Assembly (NCBI GenBank): GCA_017453605.1
Contig: JAFTEP010000292.1
Location: 1-8,758, forward strand
Direction of reading: 5' to 3'
DNA: 8,758 bases
DNA from: Clostridia bacterium
GTDB taxonomy: Bacteria > Bacillota > Clostridia > Oscillospirales > SIG627
The position numbers and the translations under genes were made by a program. The notes beneath the pieces are model-generated. The model was not told the DNA's origin. It worked only from the letters and a program-made list of their open reading frames with translations, and searched no databases. This document shows, piece after piece, positions 1 through 6,010 of this stretch (the first letter of the stretch is position 1; every line of letters starts with the position of its first letter).

Positions 1-1
1 A

Positions 2-1243
2 ACGCTCTGTGACAGCGTCAAACAGATGGAGCGCGACATCAACACATACATCACCGATCTGACGGCGGTCACCGCCGAAAAAGAGAGGATCGGTGCGGAG
101 CTCAACGTCGCCACTCAGATCCAGGCGGATATGCTTCCGAGGATCTTTCCTCCCTTCCCCGACAGAAAGGAATTCGATCTTTTCGCTTCGATGCACCCCG
201 CCAAGGAAGTCGGCGGCGATTTCTACGACTTCTTCCTCGTCGACGACGATCACATCGCGCTTGTCATGGCTGACGTTTCCGGAAAGGGCGTTCCCGCGGC
301 TCTGTTCATGGTCATCGCAAAGACCCTCATCAAAAACCGCGCTCAGCTCGGCGAAAGCCCCGCTGAGGTCCTGAACAGCGTCAACGAACAGCTCTGCGAG
401 GGCAACGAGGCCGAGCTTTTCGTCACGGTCTGGCTCGCGATCATCGAGATATCCACCGGCAGAGGCATCGCCGCCAACGCCGGACACGAACACCCGGTCA
501 TCCGCCGTGCCGACGGAAAGTTCGAGCTGGTCGTCTACCGTCACAGTCCCGCCGTCGCAACGATGGAGGGTATGAGGTTCAAAGAGCATCCGTTCGAGCT
601 GAATCCCGGCGACAGGCTCTTCGTCTACACCGACGGCGTGCCCGAGGCGACAAATTCCGCCAACGAACTATTCGGACCCGAAAGGATGCTCGAAGCGCTG
701 AACAAGGATCCGAACGCCTCTTCGAAACAGCTCGTCAAAAACGTTCAGGCGGGGATCGACGGATTCGTCAAGGACGCGCCTCAGTTCGACGACATCACGA
801 TGCTGAGCTTCGACTATTTCGGAGCGAAAGACGGAAAAGAAATAACTCTCGACGCGACCGACGAGAATCTCGCGACGGTCCTGGCGTTCGTGGAGAAGGA
901 ACTCGAGCCGCTCGACTGTCCATCGAAAACTCTGATGCAGATCGAAGTCGCGGTCGAGGAGATCTTCGTGAACGTCGCACACTACGCCTACAAGCCCGAT
1001 ACGGGCAAGGTCAGGGTCTGCATCAAGACCACAAAGGATCCGAAGTCGATTTCGATCACGTTCGTGGATCACGGCATCCCCTACGATCCGCTCGCCAAAC
1101 CCGATCCGGACATCACTCTCGCCTCGGAGGACAGGCAGATCGGCGGTCTCGGGATCTTCATGGTGAAAAAGAGTATGGACGATATGAAATACGAATACCG
1201 CGACTCACAGAACGTGCTCACGCTGTTCAAGAAAATCGATTGA
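2..1243 (+). CDS. PP2C (SpoIIE-type) serine phosphatase with C-terminal HATPase domain, 5'-truncated
   Basis: Signalling protein predicted to remove phosphate from a serine-phosphorylated partner (typically an anti-sigma factor antagonist). It also carries an RsbW-like ATPase/kinase domain, so both halves of a partner switch lie in one chain. The frame is open to the window edge (codons from position 2), and the first ATG (26) has no Shine-Dalgarno sequence, so the true start lies upstream. Numbered from that ATG: a helical linker around 1-35 with the 'TAEKERIGAEL' signature usually following a HAMP domain; PP2C domain about 36-265 with metal-binding acidic residues in GGDFYD (D65), ADVSGKG (D83), YTDGVPEA (D203) and FDDITM (D255, D256); HATPase domain about 270-403 with an N-box (E311, E312, N316), DHGIP (D348) and GGLGIFM (373-379). 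All key residues are present, so both domains look active. The missing N-terminus probably holds a sensor and membrane segments. A terminator follows directly. The target protein is not identifiable here. Confidence 0.93.
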   Translation, partial: TLCDSVKQMERDINTYITDLTAVTAEKERIGAELNVATQIQADMLPRIFPPFPDRKEFDLFASMHPAKEVGGDFYDFFLVDDDHIALVMADVSGKGVPAALFMVIAKTLIKNRAQLGESPAEVLNSVNEQLCEGNEAELFVTVWLAIIEISTGRGIAANAGHEHPVIRRADGKFELVVYRHSPAVATMEGMRFKEHPFELNPGDRLFVYTDGVPEATNSANELFGPERMLEALNKDPNASSKQLVKNVQAGIDGFVKDAPQFDDITMLSFDYFGAKDGKEITLDATDENLATVLAFVEKELEPLDCPSKTLMQIEVAVEEIFVNVAHYAYKPDTGKVRVCIKTTKDPKSISITFVDHGIPYDPLAKPDPDITLASEDRQIGGLGIFMVKKSMDDMKYEYRDSQNVLTLFKKID

Positions 1244-1259
1244 AAATAAAAATATCATC

Positions 1260-1302
1260 AACTGATCGGAGACGAAGATACGCGTCTCCGATCAGTTTAT
1301 TC
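1260..1302 (+). terminator. Intrinsic terminator after the phosphatase gene
   Basis: A perfect 15-bp stem (1260-1274 with 1283-1297, core ATCGGAGACG/CGTCTCCGAT) encloses an 8-nt loop and is followed by a T-rich TTTATT tail. It begins 17 nt after the phosphatase stop codon and isolates that gene from the sugar operon. Confidence 0.85.
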
Positions 1303-1330
1303 CCTCCGGCGGGAAATGGCGCTTTTTTTC

Positions 1331-1359
1331 TTGACAAGAGGGGCGATTTAATCTATAAT
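1331..1359 (+). promoter_or_regulatory. Consensus sigma-70/SigA promoter of the aldolase-kinase-SDR operon
   Basis: TTGACA at 1331-1336 and TATAAT at 1354-1359 are separated by exactly 17 nt, a perfect match to the housekeeping consensus. Transcription should start near 1366, giving a leader of about 90 nt before the aldolase start. Such strength suggests constitutive expression or control by a repressor or a leader element; none is identified in the window. Confidence 0.9.
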
Positions 1360-1379
1360 AAAATCGTATAAATATAAAA

Positions 1380-1424
1380 GATCTCGGTTTTTCGGGCGTA
1401 TGACGACGCCGCGAAAACGGGATC
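1380..1424 (+). other. Long interrupted stem-loop in the 5' leader of the sugar operon
   Basis: Three stacked helices fold the leader back on itself: GATCTCG (1380-1386) with CGGGATC (1418-1424, one G-T pair), TTTTCG (1389-1394) with CGAAAA (1412-1417), and GGCGT (1395-1399) with ACGCC (1406-1410), around the loop ATGACG. That is 18 base pairs with small bulges. It starts about 15 nt after the predicted transcription start and ends 18 nt before the AGGAG ribosome binding site. There is no T-run after it, so it is not a terminator. The 3' arm overlaps a perfect 10-bp DNA palindrome, CGGGATCCCG (1418-1427), which could alternatively be an operator. It matches no riboswitch class I recognise. 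Confidence 0.55.
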
Positions 1425-1454
1425 CCGAAGATAAATAAACTCAGGAGAAAAATC

Positions 1455-2360
1455 ATGCTCGTTTCAATGAAAAAGATGCTTTCGGACGCACAAAAGGGCC
1501 GTTACGCCCTACCGGCTTTTGACGTCAGCAATTACGATATGGCAAAATCCGTGCTCGAAGCCTGCGAAGAGGAGCGCTCCCCCGCCCTTCTTATGTGCCT
1601 CGGAGTCGATCTTGCGGGACGGGATATGGAGCATTTATCCTCGATGATAATTTCCATGTCGGAGCATTTCGATATCCCGGTCTGTCTGCATTTAGATCAC
1701 GCGACGGATTTTAACGAGATAAAAAGAGCGATCGACTGCGGGTTTAGTTCTGTCATGTACGACGGCTCGGTATCAGATTTTGAAAAAAACGCCGAAAACA
1801 CCGCGAAGGTGACTTCTTACGCTCACTCGCAAGGTATCAGCGTCGAGGCGGAGCTCGGACACGTCGGAAACGGAGCGGTCGGAAGCATAAGCGAGACCGG
1901 CTCAGACACCGATCCCGGCGAGACGCTGACGGTCCCCAAAGAAGTCGCGGAGTTCGTGAAGATCACGGACGTCGACGCGCTCGCCGTAGCGATAGGAACG
2001 GCGCACGGAGTCTACAAAAAGACGCCCCGGCTCAGGATCGACAGACTCGACGAGATAACCTCCGTCTGCGACAGACCGCTCGTTCTCCACGGAGGAAGCG
2101 GAACGCCCGACGATCAGATGCAGGACGCGATAAAGCACGGCATCACAAAGATCAACATCTATTCCGACGTCGTCGGCGCAATGAACAAGGGGCTGAAGGA
2201 CAAGCTCAATTCAATGGAAAATCCCGCGACCTGGCCGTTTTTAGTCTTCGAGGACGCGAGAAGGATGATGAAGGAAGTCGCCAAAAATAAACTGAGGATC
2301 TTTGGAAGCGCCGGCAAAATATACGATCATAAAAAAGAGAACGTTTATTTGAGGGAGTGA
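1455..2360 (+). CDS. Class II ketose-bisphosphate aldolase (GatY/KbaY/FbaA-like)
   Basis: Metal-dependent aldolase of 301 residues, predicted to split a phosphorylated ketose into dihydroxyacetone phosphate and an aldehyde in the cytoplasm. Family signatures run in order: LPAFDVSNYD (19-28), HLDHATD (79-85) with catalytic D81 and metal ligand H82, SSVMYDGS (98-105), EAELGHVG (131-138), AIGTAHGVYK (179-188) with ligand H184, LHGGSG (211-216) with ligand H212, and KINIYSD (232-238) in the phosphate-binding region. Length and motifs fit the tagatose/fructose-bisphosphate aldolase family. Start ATG 1455 follows AGGAG (1443-1447) at 7 nt. It is first in an operon with an FGGY kinase and an SDR, which argues for a dedicated catabolic aldolase rather than the glycolytic enzyme. 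The substrate cannot be read from sequence: tagatose-1,6-bisphosphate, fructose-1,6-bisphosphate and ketose-1-phosphates are all possible. Confidence 0.93.
   Translation: MLVSMKKMLSDAQKGRYALPAFDVSNYDMAKSVLEACEEERSPALLMCLGVDLAGRDMEHLSSMIISMSEHFDIPVCLHLDHATDFNEIKRAIDCGFSSVMYDGSVSDFEKNAENTAKVTSYAHSQGISVEAELGHVGNGAVGSISETGSDTDPGETLTVPKEVAEFVKITDVDALAVAIGTAHGVYKKTPRLRIDRLDEITSVCDRPLVLHGGSGTPDDQMQDAIKHGITKINIYSDVVGAMNKGLKDKLNSMENPATWPFLVFEDARRMMKEVAKNKLRIFGSAGKIYDHKKENVYLRE
2351..2357 (+). promoter_or_regulatory. Ribosome binding site deciding the kinase start
   Basis: GAGGGAG lies inside the last codons of the aldolase gene and 8 nt before ATG 2366. An upstream in-frame GTG (2357) overlaps the aldolase stop, but this motif would overlap that start codon, so the ATG at 2366 is preferred. 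Confidence 0.7.
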
Positions 2361-2365
2361 GCGCA

Positions 2366-3925
2366 ATGGAAAAGAGAGGATACGTTTTAGGGATCGATCT
2401 CGGCACCGGCGGGGCAAGAGTCGGCATTTTCGATCTGAAAGGAAACCCCGTCGTATTCTCGAGCGAAAAGGTGACGCTCATCACTCCGGCTTCGGGAAGA
2501 GCCGAACAGGATCCGCACGAATGGTGGGACGCCGTCTGCACAGCCTCGAAGAAAGCCGTCTCCGAGAGCGGGATAGATCCGTCCGAGATAAAAGGAATGA
2601 GCCTCGACACGACCTGCTGCACGGTGCTTCTTTCGGGAGACGATATGGAGCCTCTGCAGAACGCCGTGATGTGGATGGATATCCGCGCTTCGGAGCAGGC
2701 AAAAAGGATATACGCATCCGGTCACGACGCCCTGAAATACAACGGCTACGGGATGGTCTCGGCGGAATGTCTGCCGGCGAAAGCGCTTTGGATAAAAGAA
2801 AACAGACCCGAACTCTGGAACAAAGCCACGCGCTTTTACGAGTGCTCCGACTGGCTTATCTACAAGCTGACGGGAGAATACACCGCGAGCATCAACTGCG
2901 CCTCCGCGCGCTGGTATTACAACTCACACGAGGGCGGATATCCAGAAGATTTTTATAAAAAGATAGGTCTCGGAGATCTTATTTCAAAACTTCCTCAGCG
3001 AGTGGTGCCGATGGGCGAATTCGTAGGCGGTCTCACTGAGCGTGCCGCCGATGAGATGGGGCTCAGAGCCGGCACTCCCGTCGGCGAGGGCGGCGCGGAC
3101 GCGTTCGTCGGAGTGATAGGTCTGAACGCGGTACAACCGGGAAAGCTCGCGCTGATAACGGGCTCCAGCCACCTGCACGTCGCTCAGGTGAAGAAAGAGA
3201 TCCACACAAAAGGGATCTGGGGCTCATATCCCGACTGCATCGTCAACGGCCTGCAGATGGTCGAGGGCGGACAGACTTCCACCGGGTCTATAATAGAATG
3301 GTTCGTCAAGCACTGCTGCGCCTCGGTCAAGGAACAGGCGTCAAAAACAGGAGTTTCGCTCTACGATCTTCTGAACAAGGAAGCCTCCCTTTTGCCCGTG
3401 GGCGCGGACGGACTTCTGGCGCTTGACTTTTTCCAGGGCAACAGGACGCCCTACGTCGATCCCGACGTCAGAGGTATGTTCTACGGGCTGTCTCTCAACC
3501 ACACGCCGTATCATCTTTACAGAGCGATAATAGAGAGTATCTGCTTCGGGACGGAAGCGATAATAGAGGTCCTGAGAAAAGCGGATTTCGATCTCGGCGA
3601 GATCGTGATCTCCGGAGGAGCGGTAAAGAGCCGTCTGTGGATGCAGATCCATTCGGACGTCAGCCTCGTCCCGATAACTGTGCCAAAGGTCACCGAGGGT
3701 CCCTGCCTCGGCTCGGCGATCCTCGGAGCGGTCGCCGGAGGAGTGTATCCCGACATTCAGACGGCCGCGGAAAATATGACGTCGATCGACTTTGTGATCG
3801 AGCCCGATAAGGCCCAGCACGAAAAGTACGGCTTCTATTTTGAACAGTACAAGAAGTTCTATGATCTCGCGAAAGACTGGATGCACGAAGTCACGAACTA
3901 CAACGCGCGAAACGAAAGGAGCTGA
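2366..3925 (+). CDS. FGGY-family carbohydrate kinase
   Basis: ATP-dependent sugar or polyol kinase of 519 residues, the usual size for FGGY kinases (xylulokinase, ribulokinase, glycerol kinase relatives). The N-terminal actin-like domain opens with the phosphate-binding GIDLGTGGARVG (9-20); EQDPHEWW (47-54), MWMDIRA (102-108) and ECSDWLIYKLTG (159-170) line the sugar-binding side. GEGGADAFVG (240-249) supplies the probable catalytic base D245. ATP-site motifs are ITGSSH (264-269), GNRTPYVDPDVRG (358-370), ISGGAVKS (415-422) and GPCLGSAILGA (445-455). The gene follows the aldolase with a 5-nt gap, so the two are co-transcribed and probably co-translated. The likely role is to phosphorylate a ketose that the aldolase then splits. 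Ribulose, xylulose, fuculose/rhamnulose-type ketoses and tetritols are all FGGY substrates; I cannot choose among them. Confidence is high for family, low for substrate. Confidence 0.92.
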   Translation: MEKRGYVLGIDLGTGGARVGIFDLKGNPVVFSSEKVTLITPASGRAEQDPHEWWDAVCTASKKAVSESGIDPSEIKGMSLDTTCCTVLLSGDDMEPLQNAVMWMDIRASEQAKRIYASGHDALKYNGYGMVSAECLPAKALWIKENRPELWNKATRFYECSDWLIYKLTGEYTASINCASARWYYNSHEGGYPEDFYKKIGLGDLISKLPQRVVPMGEFVGGLTERAADEMGLRAGTPVGEGGADAFVGVIGLNAVQPGKLALITGSSHLHVAQVKKEIHTKGIWGSYPDCIVNGLQMVEGGQTSTGSIIEWFVKHCCASVKEQASKTGVSLYDLLNKEASLLPVGADGLLALDFFQGNRTPYVDPDVRGMFYGLSLNHTPYHLYRAIIESICFGTEAIIEVLRKADFDLGEIVISGGAVKSRLWMQIHSDVSLVPITVPKVTEGPCLGSAILGAVAGGVYPDIQTAAENMTSIDFVIEPDKAQHEKYGFYFEQYKKFYDLAKDWMHEVTNYNARNERS

Positions 3926-3930
3926 CGAAG

Positions 3931-4563
3931 ATGAAAAAAGTCCTTATCACCGGCGGAAGCGGAGGGATCGCGCAGTCGATAAAGGCTCTGTTAGAAAAAA
4001 ACGGATATGAAGTCTATGCGCCGACGCGCGCCGAAATGGACGTTACCGACTGGGAGAGCATAGACAAAAACATGAAAGAATTCGTCCCGGACATCCTCAT
4101 AAACAACGCGGGATACGTCGTTCCGCGCTCGATAAAGGAAGCGGATCTCGAGAACGCAAAAAAGCACATAGACATAAATCTCGGCGGAACGATATACTGC
4201 ACTCAGCTCGGGCTGAAATACAATCCGGCTCTGGAGATCATAAACGTCGGCTCGGCGGCTTCCGTCGAGACACACGCGACCTGGAGCGAATACTGCGCGA
4301 CGAAGGCCGCCGTCCTCATGGCGACAAAATGCTGGGCTGAGGACGGGATATTCGCCGTCTGCATCTCCCCCGCCAGGACGAAAACGAAGATGAGAAAGTT
4401 TTTGTATCCCGACGAGGATCAGAGCACGCTCCTTGACCCGGACGATTTCGCGAAGGTCGTTTTCAACGCCGTCGAGCACAAATATCCGTCGGGAACGCAT
4501 ATAGTCGTAAGAAAACAGAACGTGATGGACATACTCGCGGGCAAATACCCTCTGACAGAATAA
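3931..4563 (+). CDS. Short-chain dehydrogenase/reductase (SDR), sugar-operon member
   Basis: NAD(P)-dependent oxidoreductase of 210 residues, compact for the family. The Rossmann nucleotide-binding turn is TGGSGGIA (7-14); DVT (37-39), NNAG (58-61) and N83 are standard core elements; the catalytic set is S108 with Y121 and K125 (YCATK). ISPARTKTKMR (145-155) sits where classical SDRs have the PG-x-x-x-T cofactor-closing segment. This version, with R and T residues followed by MR, recalls the reductase half of the bifunctional Bcs1/TarIJ-type ribitol-5-phosphate cytidylyltransferases; that likeness is from memory and is only suggestive. The start follows AAAGGAG (3915-3921, inside the kinase gene) by 9 nt, and the gap to the kinase is 5 nt. 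It is the last gene of the operon and probably interconverts a ketose (or aldehyde) and an alcohol in the same pathway. The substrate is unknown. Confidence 0.88.
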   Translation: MKKVLITGGSGGIAQSIKALLEKNGYEVYAPTRAEMDVTDWESIDKNMKEFVPDILINNAGYVVPRSIKEADLENAKKHIDINLGGTIYCTQLGLKYNPALEIINVGSAASVETHATWSEYCATKAAVLMATKCWAEDGIFAVCISPARTKTKMRKFLYPDEDQSTLLDPDDFAKVVFNAVEHKYPSGTHIVVRKQNVMDILAGKYPLTE

Positions 4564-4572
4564 GCTGAACCC

Positions 4573-4609
4573 AAAAAAGCACCTTTTGCTTTCGGCAAAA
4601 GATGCTTTT
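4573..4609 (-). terminator. Terminator of tRNA-Lys, probably bidirectional with the sugar operon end
   Basis: AAAAGCA (4575-4581) pairs with TGCTTTT (4603-4609) and TTTTGC (4584-4589) with GCAAAA (4595-4600), around the loop TTTCG, with one 2x2 mismatch. Read on the minus strand it ends in six Ts (4573-4578) just after tRNA-Lys. On the plus strand it lies 12 nt after the SDR stop codon and has four Ts, so it may serve both units. Confidence 0.8.
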
Positions 4610-4611
4610 CG

Positions 4612-4687
4612 TGGTGATCCATCGGAGAGTCGAACTCCGGACACCTTGATTAAAAGTCAAGTGCTCTACCTTCTGAGCTAATGGATC
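4612..4687 (-). tRNA. tRNA-Lys (anticodon UUU)
   Basis: A complete 76-nt cloverleaf on the minus strand. The 7-bp acceptor stem is GATCCAT/ATGGATC, followed by discriminator A and an encoded CCA (4612-4614 on the plus strand). The D arm is GCTC/GAGC, the anticodon arm CTTGA-CTTTTAA-TCAAG presents UUU, and the T arm is CGGAG-TTCGACT-CTCCG. All helices pair perfectly. It reads AAA and AAG lysine codons. Confidence 0.97.
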
Positions 4688-4717
4688 GTATGCACCCGCT
4701 CCTGCAGGGACCCGTAT

Positions 4718-4746
4718 ATTTTAGCACAGAGAATGCGGCTTGTCAA
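4718..4746 (-). promoter_or_regulatory. Promoter of tRNA-Lys
   Basis: On the minus strand TTGACA (4741-4746) and TAAAAT (4718-4723) are 17 nt apart. This is one mismatch from consensus, placed about 30 nt upstream of the mature tRNA 5' end. It faces away from the M20 gene promoter, with the two -35 boxes about 40 nt apart. Confidence 0.85.
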
Positions 4747-4785
4747 CATCTTTTAATAAAAAAATCGACTTAAAGGAATGAAAAA

Positions 4786-4814
4786 TTGAATTCTATTGGT
4801 TTTTGTGTTATAAT
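4786..4814 (+). promoter_or_regulatory. Promoter of the M20 hydrolase-OCD operon
   Basis: TTGAAT (4786-4791) and a perfect TATAAT (4809-4814) are separated by 17 nt. The expected transcription start is near 4821, giving a leader of only about 25 nt, with AGGGG (4831-4835) as ribosome binding site 10 nt before the ATG. Confidence 0.85.
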
Positions 4815-4845
4815 AAACCATAAAATCATAAGGGGTATATAAAAA

Positions 4846-5997
4846 ATGATAAACAGATACGCCGCGGATATCCGCAGAAGGATACACCGATACCCCGAAA
4901 CCGGATTCGATCTTGAAAGAACGCTCGCGCTCATCAAGGGAGAGCTCGAAAAAATCGGCGTCGACTACACACTGAAATACGGAAAGAGTTCTCTTGTCGC
5001 GACGATTAATCCCGAAAAGACAAACTACACCATCGGGATAAGAGCCGATATGGACGCGCTGCCGATAAAAGAAGAAAACGACGTCGAATACAGATCCAGG
5101 ATCGACGGAAAGATGCACGCCTGTGGGCACGACGCGCACACTGCGATGGCGCTCACCGCGCTGAAAGAGCTGAACGAAGTAAAAGACACGATAAACTGCC
5201 GCGTGAAGTTTCTGTTCCAGAGCGCGGAAGAAGCGTTCTGCGGAGCAAAATTCATGGCGGAAGACGGCGTTATGGACGATATAGACTGCATCGTCGGGAT
5301 GCACGTCCAGACAGGCTGCAGAGTCGGTCAGATCTCCATAAGATCAGGCGAGATGAACGCGAACGTCGACAGCTTCACGCTCGAGTTTTTCGGCAAAGCC
5401 TCCCACGTTGCGCGTCAGCAGAACGGGATCGACGCGAATATGATCGCGATGAAGGTCTACAGCGCGCTCGAGTTTCTGATCGCGAAAGAAGTCAGATATG
5501 ACGATATCGCGATCTTCAACGTCGGCGAGATACACGGCGGGACCGCAGACAACGTGATCTCAAGCTGCTGCCGCCTCAACTGCACGCTGAGGACCTGGAA
5601 CGAAGAGACCGAAAACAGACTTCTCGAGAGGATAAAAACGATCGCCGAAGCGACCGCCGCCTCTTCGGGCGGGACAGTGAAGTTTTGTTTGAAAAGCCAT
5701 TACCCCGTACTTGTGAACGACGAAGAAATGACGGAAAGATTCAAAAGATCAGCCGCGAAGATCGTCGGAGAGAAAAACATTCTTTCTTATCCGCGCAGTA
5801 CGGGCGGAGAAGATTTCGCGTATTTTGCGCAAAGAAAACCGGCGGCGTTCTTATGGCTCGGGGCGTCCGACGGCAGACCCGAAACGAATTTCGCGACGCA
5901 TACGGCAAAATTCGATATAGACGAAAACGCGCTCGACGTCGGAGTTAAGATCTTCAAACAGTTCGTTTTCGACAATATGGACAACAAAAAAGACTGA
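4846..5997 (+). CDS. M20-family metallo-amidohydrolase (N-acyl amino acid / aminoacyl hydrolase type)
   Basis: Predicted cytoplasmic dimetal hydrolase of 383 residues that cleaves an amide bond on an amino acid derivative. It opens with the M20D-type RRRIHRYPETGFDLERT (10-26). GIRADMDALPI (64-74) and HACGHDAHTAMAL (91-103) hold ligands C93 and H95; QSAEE (125-129) gives the catalytic/metal glutamates; GMHV (151-154) gives H153; STGGEDFAYF (318-327) and ATHTAKF (350-356) with H352 complete the site. The dimerisation lid includes GKASHVARQQNGIDA (183-197), where H187 matches the substrate-contacting lid histidine, although the usual histidine in the following 'PH' pair is replaced by QQ. Hippurate hydrolase, N-acetyl-diaminopimelate deacetylase and indole-acetyl-amino acid hydrolase relatives share this fold, so the substrate is open. 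The 3' end carries the ribosome binding site of the next gene, so the two are an operon. Confidence 0.92.
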   Translation: MINRYAADIRRRIHRYPETGFDLERTLALIKGELEKIGVDYTLKYGKSSLVATINPEKTNYTIGIRADMDALPIKEENDVEYRSRIDGKMHACGHDAHTAMALTALKELNEVKDTINCRVKFLFQSAEEAFCGAKFMAEDGVMDDIDCIVGMHVQTGCRVGQISIRSGEMNANVDSFTLEFFGKASHVARQQNGIDANMIAMKVYSALEFLIAKEVRYDDIAIFNVGEIHGGTADNVISSCCRLNCTLRTWNEETENRLLERIKTIAEATAASSGGTVKFCLKSHYPVLVNDEEMTERFKRSAAKIVGEKNILSYPRSTGGEDFAYFAQRKPAAFLWLGASDGRPETNFATHTAKFDIDENALDVGVKIFKQFVFDNMDNKKD

Positions 5998-6010
5998 GGG
6001 GAAAAATAAA

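Noticed and set aside
26..28. ATG as the true start of the phosphatase gene
   Set aside because: There is no Shine-Dalgarno sequence before it, and the frame is open to the window edge with residues that continue a helical linker.
1303..1330. Second terminator from the T-run at 1323-1329
   Set aside because: The preceding sequence has no stable stem; the nearest CCC/GGG pairing is only 3 bp and is not adjacent to the Ts.
2357..2365. GTG start for the kinase, overlapping the aldolase stop
   Set aside because: The GAGGGAG ribosome binding site would overlap this codon, while ATG 2366 is correctly spaced and begins directly at the conserved N-terminus.
2521..2958. Plus-strand open frame inside the kinase gene
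   Set aside because: It is an out-of-frame shadow with highly charged, low-complexity composition and no start signal.
3341..4644. Minus-strand open frames of about 180-220 codons opposite the kinase and SDR genes
   Set aside because: No family motifs, no convincing ribosome binding sites, and the plus-strand proteins are well supported. One of them also runs through the tRNA-Lys gene.
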